This document shows, piece after piece, positions 50,056 to 61,115 of a stretch of 64,000 bases of DNA (positions are counted from its first letter, which is position 1; every line of letters starts with the position of its first letter). The notes below the pieces were generated by a model, which did no database searches, had not been told where the DNA came from, and saw only the letters and a list, made by a program, of their open reading frames with translations. A program made the translations under genes and the position numbers. The DNA is from Lactifluus volemus (Eukaryota > Basidiomycota > Agaricomycetes > Russulales > Russulaceae). Location: positions 124,001 to 188,000 of the forward strand of contig WTXI01000002.1 of assembly GCA_022376515.1 (NCBI GenBank), written 5' to 3'.

Positions 50056-50526
50056 TCTTATCTTACAAGGTATTGCTTTTGTAATTTTCGTCGGGACAGC
50101 TCCTTTACAGTCATGTCTCACACAGGTAATTTTTTTTAACTCTTGTTTTGACTTTATAATTGAGTTAACAGCTTGTATATTACTATATAGAATACATTTG
50201 TTATATATTGGGTCCATGAGGGGAATAATATTGGAACGACATAGTGGAAGGAGAAAGAGAGGCAAAGTCGCGTAAGTGACACTATATATAGTAAGTGGGC
50301 TACAGCCCTGGACATTTGTGTTCACGTGCACAAATTACCGTTTGCCACTTTCTCCTTCCACCGCCACCAAGACTCGCATGCTGCATTCAAGCAGCCCTTG
50401 ATTCTATCTCCCTCTCCTTTACTTCCCCTGTCGCATTGACCGCGCATCAAAGGCCACCCACACACTGTCACGGTATCCTCCCATCGAGACAGGAGCCCTG
50501 CGAGTAACAGAGGCCTTGAGGCTCAA

Positions 50527-52354
50527 ATGGCAACGGCTGACGAGCTGCTTGCTGAGTCCCCCCCTCTTCTTCCTACAATGTCACCCGATGGCTCGCCCTC
50601 GGCGGCCGCGCCTTCCCGTCCCCCGCGCTCGCCCCTACGCGTAGCGACACTACTGCAAGACAATTCTCACCCAGATATTGTACCTAGCCCAGGTGGAAAG
50701 CGATGGATGACATGGAGAGCTCGTGGCGGTCTCGAGCTATAAAGATTGAGCATTCAACAGTACGTATCAACCTTCCCCTCTCGTTTAAAAAAAAGGGCTA
50801 ATGTTTATTTCTTTAGCCGCCGCGGCGCAAACGCGGGTCGAGCGTCCCCCGTGATGCCTTTCGTCTGTCATCGTCGTCGTCAGGGCACACCAATGCCTTT
50901 TTTACTACCCTCGGCGAAATGCAGACTATGCCCCATTTCACCTCACTTTGGGAGGCTCGCCAGCGACTTCGAGAGTCCAGTCAGACGTTCCAATCTGGCA
51001 CAGCGTCTTCTGTGTATCCGCTGTCTTCATCCACTATTTCTGGCACCGAGTCACCTTCCTCACCGCGTTCCATCGTCGACTCCTTCCAGGACAATCATAT
51101 CTCGTCCGTTGACCCAGATGAACCATATGACGAGTATCAGGTGATGACGTTTCGTATCGGCTTCGTCTTCTGCTCAGCAACAACTATTTTTTACCGCCTG
51201 CCCACTCCAAGCCATCGCCCTCCGATTTTGCGTCTCCCGTCGCGGCGTCTTCCAAGAAGCCGGCGAAGTCTGTTGGCCCAGCCTTTTTGGATATCTTTCG
51301 TGTGGGGAAGACGCGTCCGAAGCCAAACTCGCCGACTGGTCACGTCACTCAAGTTGGCCCACCGAGGCTCAGGACTACTGCAGATTCGACTATTGCATCA
51401 TCGCGGACGCCAAAATCTCATGCGGACCCAGTCCCACGTGGCCCCGTTACCCCTACCTTAGCCGGACATGCTTCACGAGTGGCTGTAGTCCGCGAGAAGG
51501 TCGACGACTTGGCGTTGGCTGCAGCGCAGGCTGAGCAAGAGCTCAAGATGCGAGTTGATCCAAAACAACAAGGCACCGAGCACATCAACGACTATATCGA
51601 TCCAACGGATGCCGTTGATCTTCCGCCGCCCTCTGAAAATTCGCCGTTTGCATTCCAAGCATCGGCACTGCGAGGTTTGGGAGTTGAAAGTTCCCTTGGT
51701 GCTGCGGTGCTTGCAGAGCGTTTGCCTCCCGGTAGCCCTGGTCTCTGGTCTCTAGACCCAGATGAAGAGGCGTGGCGCAAGGCACTGTTAAAGGAGGCCG
51801 TGGATCATTCTCTTAACAACACCCCCTCCCATTCGTTTCACACATCATCCCACGCGACAATGTCTTCTTCGGGAAGTATGGGGCCGTCTTTTGCTCTGTC
51901 TAGTTCGAGTCCGGGCACAAGGACATCGACTCCGAGCGTGAAACGGAACCTGGGCCAGCGTATCATGGAACTTCTGGAGGAGCAGCACGAAGAAGTCATA
52001 CTCCAGTCCTCAACCGTTTCTCCTGGGGAGGTACTGTCTATCCCAGAGTCACAACCGCAAGGACGAATAGTCTCAACAGCGTCGCACGCCAGTCAACCCC
52101 CTCTTCGTGCTGAGACTCCGGCCGAATTGCAAACCGCGCTTCCACCTCCACCGCGAACCCCTGCGAAACTTCCGCGTTCTGCTACATCGTCAGAATCGCA
52201 GGATCACTCGCATCGAGCAAGCCAGGTCTCCACATCTACGCTCCGAAAGACGACGTCGTCATCTATGCTGCCGCTACCCCAACCTCGACCACAATGGCAG
52301 CATCGTTGTCATTATTGCCGTTGGACCTCCGAGCCCCACCACTTGGTGATGTAA
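50527..52354 (+). pseudogene. Captured gene fragment inside the TIR transposon (function unknown)
   Basis: Coding-like sequence, much richer in GC than the transposon ends. A first segment begins MATADELLAESPPLLPTMSP (50527). A second, entered after a likely intron (GTACGT near 50760 to TTTAG near 50817), contains FFTTLGEMQTMPHFTSLWEA and a Ser-rich stretch. After another intron-like gap, 51287-52354 encodes a Ser/Pro-rich protein with LGQRIMELLEEQHEE. The exons cannot be joined in one frame without a shift near 51190, and near 52210 the plausible protein (LHIYAPKDDVVIYAAATP) moves to another frame. No transposase motif was seen. I infer a captured, decaying host gene; I do not recognise its family. 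Confidence 0.5.
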
Positions 52355-52377
52355 TACATACTTGTTGATAGGTTGTG

Positions 52378-52450
52378 AATTGTTGTGGTGCAATGGTATT
52401 ATAGATTTGAGTGATTGTCGTAAGCCTGAGAGTTCGAACCCTGAGATAGC
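52378..52450 (+). other. tRNA-like pol III promoter boxes
   Basis: TGGTGCAATGGT resembles an A box and GAGTTCGAACCC, about 50 nt later, resembles a B box. The T-arm stem does not pair well, so this is not a working tRNA gene. It may be the head of a tRNA-derived SINE inside the transposon or a relic tRNA. Confidence 0.3.
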
Positions 52451-53145
52451 CAACTTCTGTGCTTGTAAGAGCTGATTATGTGAGTGAACGTGAGAAATTC
52501 TTACTTGAGCAAGATTAGAATAAGACCATGTATTTCCCTTATCATTTCATGGGTTTAGGATATAGCTCGCAAAGTAAGCTTAAATCCGAGTTTTTAATAT
52601 TTAATAATTTATAAAAAGGGATTACAAGGGATTGCAAGGGATTGTAATAACTTGTTAGCCATACAATCCCTAGATAATCTTAAAAATCCCTAGATAACCT
52701 CAAAAATCCCTAGATGATGCAAAATGTCCGAAATAGAGGTGGGAGGTATTGTTCAAACAATTTTATTAACTGGATTATAAATGTGGACAAGGGATTGCAA
52801 TCCCTAGTAATCCCTAGCAATCCCTAATTTGAGAAGTTTTCGCGATGGAATCCTCCTCCTCCCTGTTTCTCTTGTGGCATCACCGGCGCGGGTACAGGAA
52901 TGGGCGCAGGGACGGGTGGTTGCTGCGTGGTGGCCGATCGTGATAGCATGCCCTTGACCGAAAAGAGCGAGGGCCGTTTTGCTGGTGGTGGTGGCACGGC
53001 GGCATGGGGCGAACCTAGCGGGACATGGCTGGGAGGTAGAGGTAGCGGCGATGACGGCGCGGGCGTGGGAGTCGTCGGACGTGGAGATGTGGGCCCGTTG
53101 CCGACTCGCTTATCCCCTACCAGCGTCTCAAGGAGAGCAGTTGGC

Positions 53146-53572
53146 CCCCTGCGGGGAACCCCTTCAGACCGTAGACCATGTGGTCTCGCATTGCCCACTA
53201 TATACAGACGCCCGCCAAGAAATCCTCCGCCCGATCGACCGCGATATTTCCCTCCCCGTTCTCCTAGGCACAGCCGAGGGTGGTGCTGCCATGACCCACT
53301 TCCTGAAAGCGACGCGCGCCTGCATAGCCCCGAGAGAAGCGTGGAACCCGGGATGATGTCCCCTTAGATAGATTGTACACCTTCTCACTGTAGATAGTAC
53401 CCACTCTCTACTCCCTTCCCCGCCCCCAAAACAGCCATCCTTCCGTCCAGCCCAACGTTATACCTCACCCACACTCCCCCCGCCGCCTGATCCATTCCTG
53501 TACCCATAAGGACCGCGTCTTTGTCATAGTCACATGTTGCGGGATATAAATGCTGATTTAAAAAAAAAAAAA
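53146..53572 (+). mobile_element. 5'-truncated LINE insertion in VPS54 copy 2
   Basis: Insertion of about 427 bp ending in a run of A and flanked by the direct repeat AAGGAGAGCAGTTGGC (53130-53145 and 53573-53588); VPS54 copies 1 and 3 have a single copy of that word. It begins inside the C-terminal coding region of a non-LTR retrotransposon and continues through the 3' untranslated region, as expected for incomplete target-primed reverse transcription. Confidence 0.88.
53147..53356 (+). pseudogene. C-terminal end of a LINE reverse-transcriptase protein
   Basis: Frame beginning PCGEPLQTVDHVVSHCPLY, the Cys/His cluster (C-x-H-x-C) typical of the extreme C-terminus of fungal non-LTR retrotransposon ORF2 proteins, then FLKATRACIAPREAWNPG and a stop. 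The reverse transcriptase itself lies outside the truncated copy. Confidence 0.75.
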
Positions 53573-56500
53573 AAGGAGAGCAGTTGGCGCACCTGCCGTT
53601 TTGAGCACCGAAAACTTCTCATGTAGGAAATGCGCGTCCGTGAGCAATCTATATCCGAGTAGTCGTGAGCGCTGCGTTGCATAGCGTATAAGAGTGAGCC
53701 CACCGCTCTTTCGCCTCCGGTGTTGGGAGGTCGATATTGGTGTACTCTTCAGAGAGCCTGTGGTTGATAGCCGCGAATACCTGAGTCATCACGAACTGCA
53801 TCCACATCACAGTCTCGTCAGCGGCGTGATGATATAAGGTGACATAGTTCCGTACTTCTACGACCGCGCTGGCGAGGTAACGTGACAGAACTTTGGACAG
53901 CGTAACTGTCTCCTTTACCAGCAACTCCATATATTCATTCACGCCGGGCTTCGCAGGCGGAACATCCCACCTAATCGCGTTGAGGCTCTTGATATGTGCT
54001 GTCAGACGGTCACCCATGATCGCAATCAGCTTTGTGTGAATCTCATTTTGGTGCTCCTGGTAATCCCGCTTCAGCTTGTCAAACTCCACGAGAATCACCG
54101 CTTGCTTCTGGGAAAGGTGCCGCCGGAATGTCTCACGAACGTAGGGTATAAGTGCGATTACTATAGAGAGGGACTGCGAGGCGAGCGCGAGGTGCTTCGC
54201 TGTGATGTTTTTGAGTCCGGCAGAACGCATCGCACCGGCACCAAGAACGACTTGACACGTCCGAGAGTTGAATGCCTTGAGAAACTCAATGATACGTGAC
54301 ATCGTGTCTGTCGTGAGCAAGCTGAGATTTACGATCACTTTGAGGTAGTCAGTGAGGAGAAGTAGCATCTCCTGAGTGGCAGGAACCATGTAGTAGCTCC
54401 GTTCCTCGATGCGAAGGTTTCTTAGGAGGTGGGGGCGACATTCCATTTGCTCGCGGGTTCGTGTGTGGGGAAGATAATCGAGGTGACGACGGTCGGCTAT
54501 CTGAGCCAGGCGCTGGAAGTGAAGATGGTGGTGGTTGAAGTGATGATAGCGTCGGGAGAGGCGACGTTGGTGCAGCAACTGCGGCCTCTATCTTGAGGAT
54601 ATACTCATGCGGATCGTGCACCGCGGCATCCAAGATTAGGTTGGTGGCCTGTTGCAACGAGACTGGGACATCTGCTTGTGACCACTGTTCATCTTCAACG
54701 AGCTTGGAAGACTGAGTGATACGAGACTGGTGGAACGCCTGGAGGAACGACTTGGCCTATTCAACCAAGTTAGTCTCAGCTCTTTTTCGAGACGAATGCT
54801 CTCGTGTAAATTACCTGGCTGACGATTACGCCGCGAAGACCAACAATCATCCTCCTGCAGATGACCTCACAGCGGACCACAAAGTTCCAGCATTCATTGA
54901 ACACATCCACGAATTCGCGTAAATCTAACTTGACGTGTTGGTCTGCTCGTGTAGAAATAACTCGTGATGTCAAAATGTTTGCTGATTCCGCAGAGGAGGA
55001 GAGCGTGTCGAACAGAGAATCATGTATTGCCGTGAGCTCGGATGGAACCGCTGGTGGTCTAGGGTTGTAAATCAGCAAGCGTATTGTGACACATGCCTTG
55101 GTAACAAACCGTAAGCCCTCGATGACTTCGGTTATGTTGCTGTTTAGAACCTGTAGACCTTCAATCGAGTTCAACAGGTCCGACAGAACCAAACGGAGGA
55201 TGACCAGGAATTCTTGGTGCGTCATTGACCGTAGCGAAAGTATCCAACTGGAGATTAAAATGAACGACGGCACAGGAGACGCAATCAAAGAACGGACCTT
55301 GCGTCGGTGGATTCCTTCTGCGGGTCATCCCTGGTGTCGAATGAGGGTATATGCTGGGATGTGAAACCAACTCAGTCCACGCCAAGTCTAATAACAACGG
55401 GCACACCTGCCGCACAACCCCTTGTACCTCACCGAGCACAACGCTCCTCCAATCTGCAATGCTCTCTCTCAAACTCTTTGTCCGTACAAGATTTTGAATC
55501 AAAGATCGTAGTCTATCGCGTACGTCCGTCGAGTCATTCGATGATGACCTGCTCCTATGTATTCTGTCAACAAGGTCGGTCTTTATCACGGCTACCAGAT
55601 CTGAGGTGAGTGATGCTGTGATCTCTTGGGTGAGCGTATGCAGCTGGCTCGGTAGCGCTGAGAATGCCTTGAGTTTCGACAATGGGATCTCCAGCACGGT
55701 TGTTGCAGAAACACGCTCCTCTTCCTCTTTCGTACTGTTGGTAAGTTCCTCTTCAGCAACAGAGGGCAGCATGGCCGCACCCTGTGGTGCCAGATACGCC
55801 GCCGGTGCGGCCGGACCGTCCCATAAAGCGCGCAGCTCGTCAACGCCATCGAGCGCGGCGGTCCACTGTCCATTGTCAACAAGCTCACGTACGATGCGAA
55901 CAGTCTCGACGACGCTGCGGACAGCGCGGACTCCTGCTTGTACCTGCTTCAAGTGCGCGAGCCGCACCTCACGCTGCACGCCGTACAGCCCGCGACGTGC
56001 GCCGTTCTCGCTGACGTCGTTCAACTGAGTGCGTAGTTCTTGTACGTGAGTGAGGCAAAGCGCAGAGTCGGCCTGGAGTTTTTGAAGATTGGACAGTGCG
56101 GCAAAGAAGGGTGCTGTGCGACGTGCGATCTCGAGCACAAGATGCTGCTCGACCGTATCGGCATGGTGTGAGAGCTTTTCGAGAAGGAGGAGAGAGTGGG
56201 CCAAGGTAGACGGGTCATGAAGACTCGTCGGGGATATCGGATGAGAGGACGAGGGTATTTCGGCGACGGTGTCAAAGGTGTGAGGATCACCGAGGTCAAA
56301 GTCGGGTTTAAAGAATCCTTCTGTGATTGAAGAGAGAGGTGGAAATAATTTGGGAGTGCCTGGAGTACGATGGACATGGGTTGATTATCGAATTCTATTA
56401 TTGAGGCTTCTTCGAGTTGCATCGGACCCACACGACCAAGTTCTACGTTATGTTCGAAGGCTTCCCATTCCGGACGGGATAAGGGTCAAGGACTTTTCGG

Positions 56501-57094
56501 CGGACGCGGGGAAGTTCTGCACGCGGTGCAGAGGGCACGGGAGCGTGAGCCTTTGGCGGTGCTGATTTCTTGTGGGGGTTGTTAACGACCGTGGAAATGG
56601 CTGTAAGATGTGAGCCCCTGGTTCCAACGACGCCACATCAAAGCAGATGAGGCCACATACCATGAAAACCGTGTTTCGCACTGCTCCACTCAGATGGAAT
56701 TGAACCAAGCTGTACGCTGGCGACAGATGATGATGCACCGTATATGTCTACTCTCGGGGTTGAAGAAAAGTAGTCGCCCCGCCCCTCAGTAGTTTCGGAA
56801 ACGCTGCGTGTAGGATCCTAGTCGAATCGAAACGCAGATGAGCGTGCAGTCTGCAGGTCTGGAAGGGCACTCGCTGGGCTGGCCGGATGGGAACGGCTCG
56901 AGGTGTAGTCGGACATGGCAGTTCGGTGAAGTACAGTGTGTTCGTCTTCTCCCATGAGTTGGCGTATAAAAATGCGTACTGGAGTAATTCTTGTGGTATA
57001 GCCAGCCAGTCTAGGGCCCGGTCTTCAATACGCCCCTGTCTCTGTCCACTGCGATAGTAATGAAGAAGAATGAGGGGGGAGAATAGTTATCGGA

Positions 57095-57130
57095 GACTCG
57101 TCGAGAATTCAGAGGACGGGGAGCGGTCAT
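57095..57130 (-). pseudogene. EXPERA start remnant, unit 5 boundary
   Basis: MTAPRPLNSRR with start codon at 57128-57130 and the same break point as the unit 4 remnant. TTACGTCA follows upstream at 57169-57176. Confidence 0.7.
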
Positions 57131-57378
57131 GGAGCCGGATTGTGAGAAAGAAGGGTTCAACGATAACCTTACGTCAAAAGCACAGTAGTACAAGTTCGAA
57201 TGTTCTTCCAAGGCAACTTATGCAGTTATTCAATTTGAAGTGCTTTTATTTTCGGCTCGTGACGTCAGTGAGCACTTAACATTATAGTAATCGTGCTCAT
57301 CGAAGTCCCATCCACAAAATTTATCTATCGAAGCGACAATTTAACACTTCAAGTTTTTCTTGACGCCTCGAAAATACA

Positions 57379-57543
57379 ATGTCCACAGATCTATCAGAGT
57401 ACACTGTAGCGCGCGGGCTGACGGGACTTGTGTATGTGGGTGCCGTTAAATCTCAGGCTATAGGTGCAGGAGTCCGAGCGGATGTGAGAAAAGGAAAATT
57501 TAGACCGAGCTGTGGTGGAGAGAAATTTTCCGAGACGAGCTAA
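57379..57543 (+). promoter_or_regulatory. Upstream frame in the leader of NLR copy E
   Basis: 54 codons beginning MSTDLSEYTVARGLTGLVYV and ending GGEKFSETS, 126 nt before the copy E start. Same spacing and length as in copy D. Confidence 0.35.
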
Positions 57544-57669
57544 ATGAACTTGCATACAGCGTCTCTGACTCGGAATCCTCACAATCGCCCTTATCGATGT
57601 CGAGCGTCTATCCATCGATAAATATTAGCAGGTTCCATGCTGCATCGGTATCTTCCCCCTGCGAACGTC

Positions 57670-60600
57670 ATGTCTACAACTAACCAAATAACCATCCCCT
57701 CCTCGACTTTCCTATCCATATTCGATGCCGCCTTGGAGGAATACAAGAACGGGACTAGTCAAGATCTCCGAACGCATCCATTTGCCAGCCAGATCACCTC
57801 CTGCGACTCCGCTGATGACATCCTGGCTATATTTCAAAACCAAGTGGATGCTCTCAATCAAGCTAAGAAGAAATGTCAGACTTTGATGAAATGCCTTAAC
57901 GCTCTCGTACCTATCTTTCTGGTTTTTTCTGGTGTCGTAAGTGAGGGTGTTGGCCTGGTATGTCTCGGTGCATGACTTTTTTCCTTATTATCGATCTCAG
58001 TCACTCGTTTTCAGACGTTTTCTCCTGCGAAAGTGATATTTTCCGGAATCGGTGTCCTTCTTCAGGTAATGTCTTCCTTGATCACTAATCGTGCATCCTT
58101 GTAACAGTGTATCAGGCAGCTAAGGATTCATCCGGAAGCCATGATATCCTTAGTGAAATCTTCGAACGTATTCAAGCATTCCTCATGCGTGTCAAGATCT
58201 ATTCTGGGATCGATCTGACCAAGGAAATGACCGAGATGCTCGGTAAATTGATGGCAGAGGTGCTGTGCATCCTCACACTTTCAACGAAAGAGATAAAGCA
58301 AGGAATACTCAGTGAGTGTATGTGCTTGATGTCTCATTCTTCGCTTATCTCTCTTCAGAAAAGTTTTTCGCCAAGGTGGCGGGAAGGCGGGAGATTGAGA
58401 ATGCGCTACAAAGATTGGACAAATTGACACAGGAAGAGACGCGCATGACTGTGACCAGTACCCTGCAGGGTAAGCACTGCTTACTTTCTACATCGCACAC
58501 CAACCTTTTACACACACTCTGCTCATAGTTGTAGATAAGATAAACTGTTCGTTGTTCTCGAGCGTCCTCATTGTTTATCACATTCACTAAAATTGCATTG
58601 TAGGTAATCAGTCGCGATCAGCGCTACGGAACTGGCTCTCCCCTCCGGATCCATCCGTGAATCACAGTATTGCACGAAGCCGTCACCACGAAGGAACTGC
58701 AACGTGGTTCATGGACAATAGTTCATTCAATGAATGGAAATCAAGTGATCCCCTTTTGTGGATAAATGGCAAACGTACCAACATCTTCCCTTTGCGTCCT
58801 TATCATTGCTGATTGCCTTCTGGCTTTATAGCAGGCTCTGGAAAGAGTATTCTCTGGTATGTCATTTTCGAATGGTTCACGTTGAGGACCTCATGTCGTT
58901 TACCAGTTCGTCGATCATCGAGAACATCAAGGACATGTCCAACCACAGATTGGGTTCAATATGTTATTTCTATTTTGACTACAAAGACACTTCGAAGCGT
59001 GATATCCGTGGCTTGCTCTCTTCACTCCTTGTCCAGCTCTGTGACCAGTCTCATCATTTCTGGGGCCTCCTGTCCCGACTATATAACATGCATAACGATG
59101 GGACAGAACAACCAACTGAAGAGAAGCTAATGAAATGCCTTAAGGACATGCTCAACTTGGATGAACGACTGCCGGTGTACATCATCATAGATGCTTTGGA
59201 TGAATGTCCAAACACTCCCCCTACTTCATCACCACGCGGGAAGGTCATGAATCTCTTAGAGGATCTTGTCAAGTCACACTTTTCAAGAGTGCATATCCTT
59301 GTCACAAGTCGTGATGAACATGATATCCGACACGCCTTTCAGTCCTTGCCATCTCTCTATATCACCCTGCACGATCAAGGTGGACAAAAGGATGACATTA
59401 TCAATTATGTCAAATTCATGACTCATTCACACAAAGACATGCAGAAATGGAGATCGAAGGATAGGGACCTGGTTATCCAGAGACTCTCTGAAGGCGCTAA
59501 CGGGATGTAAGGTTTCAAGTTCCTTGTTCCTTCTGATCTGGGATATTTTCTCATTGTATGGTCTAGGTTTCGTTGGGTGGCCCTTCAACTGGATAGGCTG
59601 TGTCAGGCATTCTCGTCAAGCATTCGGAAGATCTTGGATGACCTTCCGGTGACACTGGACGAGACCTACATCCGAATCCTACAAGACATCCCCGAGGAAA
59701 AATGGGAGCACGCCAATCGTATTTTACAATGCATCTTTGTGTCGTCCCGCCCACTACGAGTCGAAGAACTTGCCGAAGTTCTAGCGGTTCAGTTTGAAGC
59801 CGAAGATATACCTGAACTGATAACTGACTGGCGCTTGGATGATCCTGAAGATGCACTGCTGTCGGCTTGTTCAAGTTTAATCGCAATCGTCCAGGTCGAC
59901 GATTCCCGGGTAGTCGAATTTTCGCACTTCTCGGTGAAGGAGTTCTTGATCTCGAATCGGTTGTCCACTTCACAAAGCAGAATTGTGTCACGGTACCATA
60001 TTGCTCCTGAGCCGGCACACATAATTCTTGCGCAAGCTTGTCTCGGCACCCTACTCCACCTCGGTGATGGAATCGATGATAACGGACTGGAGTATCCTCT
60101 AGCGTTATATGCGGCGGTCTGTTGGGTGGATCATGCCCGGTTTGGGAATGTTTCATCCTCTATACGAGTTGGGATGGAACAATTATTCGACTCATCGAAA
60201 CCACATTTTTCTAACTGGATTCGGATCGACAATAGGGATCAAAGATGGGGATATTTCTTTCCAATGCGCCGTGATATTCGGAAGCTAGGGACTCCTCTGT
60301 ACTATGCCGCGGGATGTGGTCTCCAAAGCCTGGCAAAGCAACTTATCACCGTAAATCCGCAACTCGTAAACGCAGAAGGTGGTTACCATGGATTTCCACT
60401 TGGTGTGGCGTCGCATGTGGGACACCTGGACGTAGTGGGCCTTCTACTGGAGCATGGGGCAGACATAAATGCCAAAGGCCCTCACGGTATGACTCCACTG
60501 CACACAGCCGCAGAAGGCTGGAAAGTGAAGACCGTGAAGTTCTTGCTCGACAATGGAGCAGACATAGACTCCAGAAATCGCTATGATGACACTCCTTTAG

Positions 60601-61115
60601 GGATGGCATCGCTTGGTGGGACCCTCGAGGTTGTGCAGCTGTTGGTGGAGCGCGGTGCGGATGTGAACGCGCGTGGAAGCTACGGCCGGACTCCAATGCA
60701 TCATGCATCCCGGACTGATATTCTTTCCCTAGGAGCCCACAACCCAGAAGTTGTCCATTTTCTACTCCAGCACAATGCCGATATCAATGCTCGGGATAAT
60801 GACGGAAAGACGGCATTGCACCTTGCCTCATCAGGAGGACACCTCAAGGCCGCGGAGATCCTTCTTGAAAGCGGAGCAGACGTGAACGCGTACGACGTTG
60901 CACAGTGCACTCCATTGTATTACATGTATAACAGGACTTTCCTCCTGTATGACGAAGGACCCCTACCCCTAGTCGAGATAGCAAAGCTATTTCTGAAGCA
61001 CGGCGCTGATGTGCATACGCGGAACCAGTCCAACGAGACTCCATTACAAGTAATGTTGAAGAGAGGTAAAAGCGAGGTTGCAACGCTGCTGATGGAGCAT
61101 GGCGCTAAGGAATAG
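57670..61115 (+). CDS. Goodbye-NACHT-ankyrin STAND receptor (NLR), copy E
   Basis: Intact copy of 996 residues. Exons: 57670-57957, 58015-58065, 58116-58311, 58359-58469, 58604-58774, 58832-58856, 58907-59506 and 59567-61115. It is closest to copy D through the Goodbye and NACHT parts. The pre-ankyrin linker (near 60215-60290; NNRD-type start, then WGYFFPMRRDIRKL) and the loops in ankyrin repeats 5 (RTDILSLGAHNPEVV) and 7 (NRTFLLYDEGPLPLVE) are its own. Some substitutions fall in otherwise fixed repeat positions (HLASSGGHLKAAEILLES). The convergent neighbour is VPS54 copy 3. Confidence 0.94.

Larger units (their letters stand above)
49699..52847. mobile_element. 3.15-kb terminal-inverted-repeat transposon carrying a host-like gene
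   Basis: The empty site in VPS54 copy 3 (CTGCTTGAATCCTCC, near 61980) defines the insertion exactly. Ends: CATCGCGGAAACTTCT (49699-49714) and the inverted partner AGAAGTTTTCGCGATG (52832-52847), 15 of 16 matching. The target duplication is GA (49697-49698 and 52848-52849). Both subterminal parts are AT-rich and dense in CAATCCC/GGGATTG motifs, likely transposase-binding repeats. No transposase was recognised; the interior holds a Ser/Pro-rich gene fragment with its own GC-rich leader. Superfamily unassigned; a 2-bp duplication rules out most hAT and Mutator elements. Probably non-autonomous. Confidence 0.85.
49352..56916 (-). pseudogene. vps54: VPS54 copy 2, interrupted by a DNA transposon and a LINE fragment
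   Basis: Starts at MSDYTSSRSHPASPASALPD (56916). The long N-terminal exon is at 55161-56204 (LEKLSHHADTVEQHLVLEIARRTAPFFAALSNLQ), the central exon at 54776-55288, the C-terminal domain at 53649-54657, and the tail ends at 49352. Damage: an in-frame TAG about 33 codons in (shared with copy 1), a frameshift after EFDNQP near 56385, a 2-bp deletion near 54418 that separates the HDPHEYILKIE frame from LRIEERSYYMVPATQEM, a 5'-truncated LINE insertion (53146-53572) and a 3.15-kb TIR transposon (49699-52847) in the tail. It still shows the empty sites for the copia and 42.3-kb insertions. Confidence 0.88.

Noticed and set aside
49800..50060. CRISPR-like array
   Set aside because: The repeats are diverged, AT-rich and without regular spacers, and they are internal to a eukaryotic transposon end.
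52378..52450. Functional tRNA gene
   Set aside because: A and B box-like words are present but the T-stem and acceptor stem do not pair.
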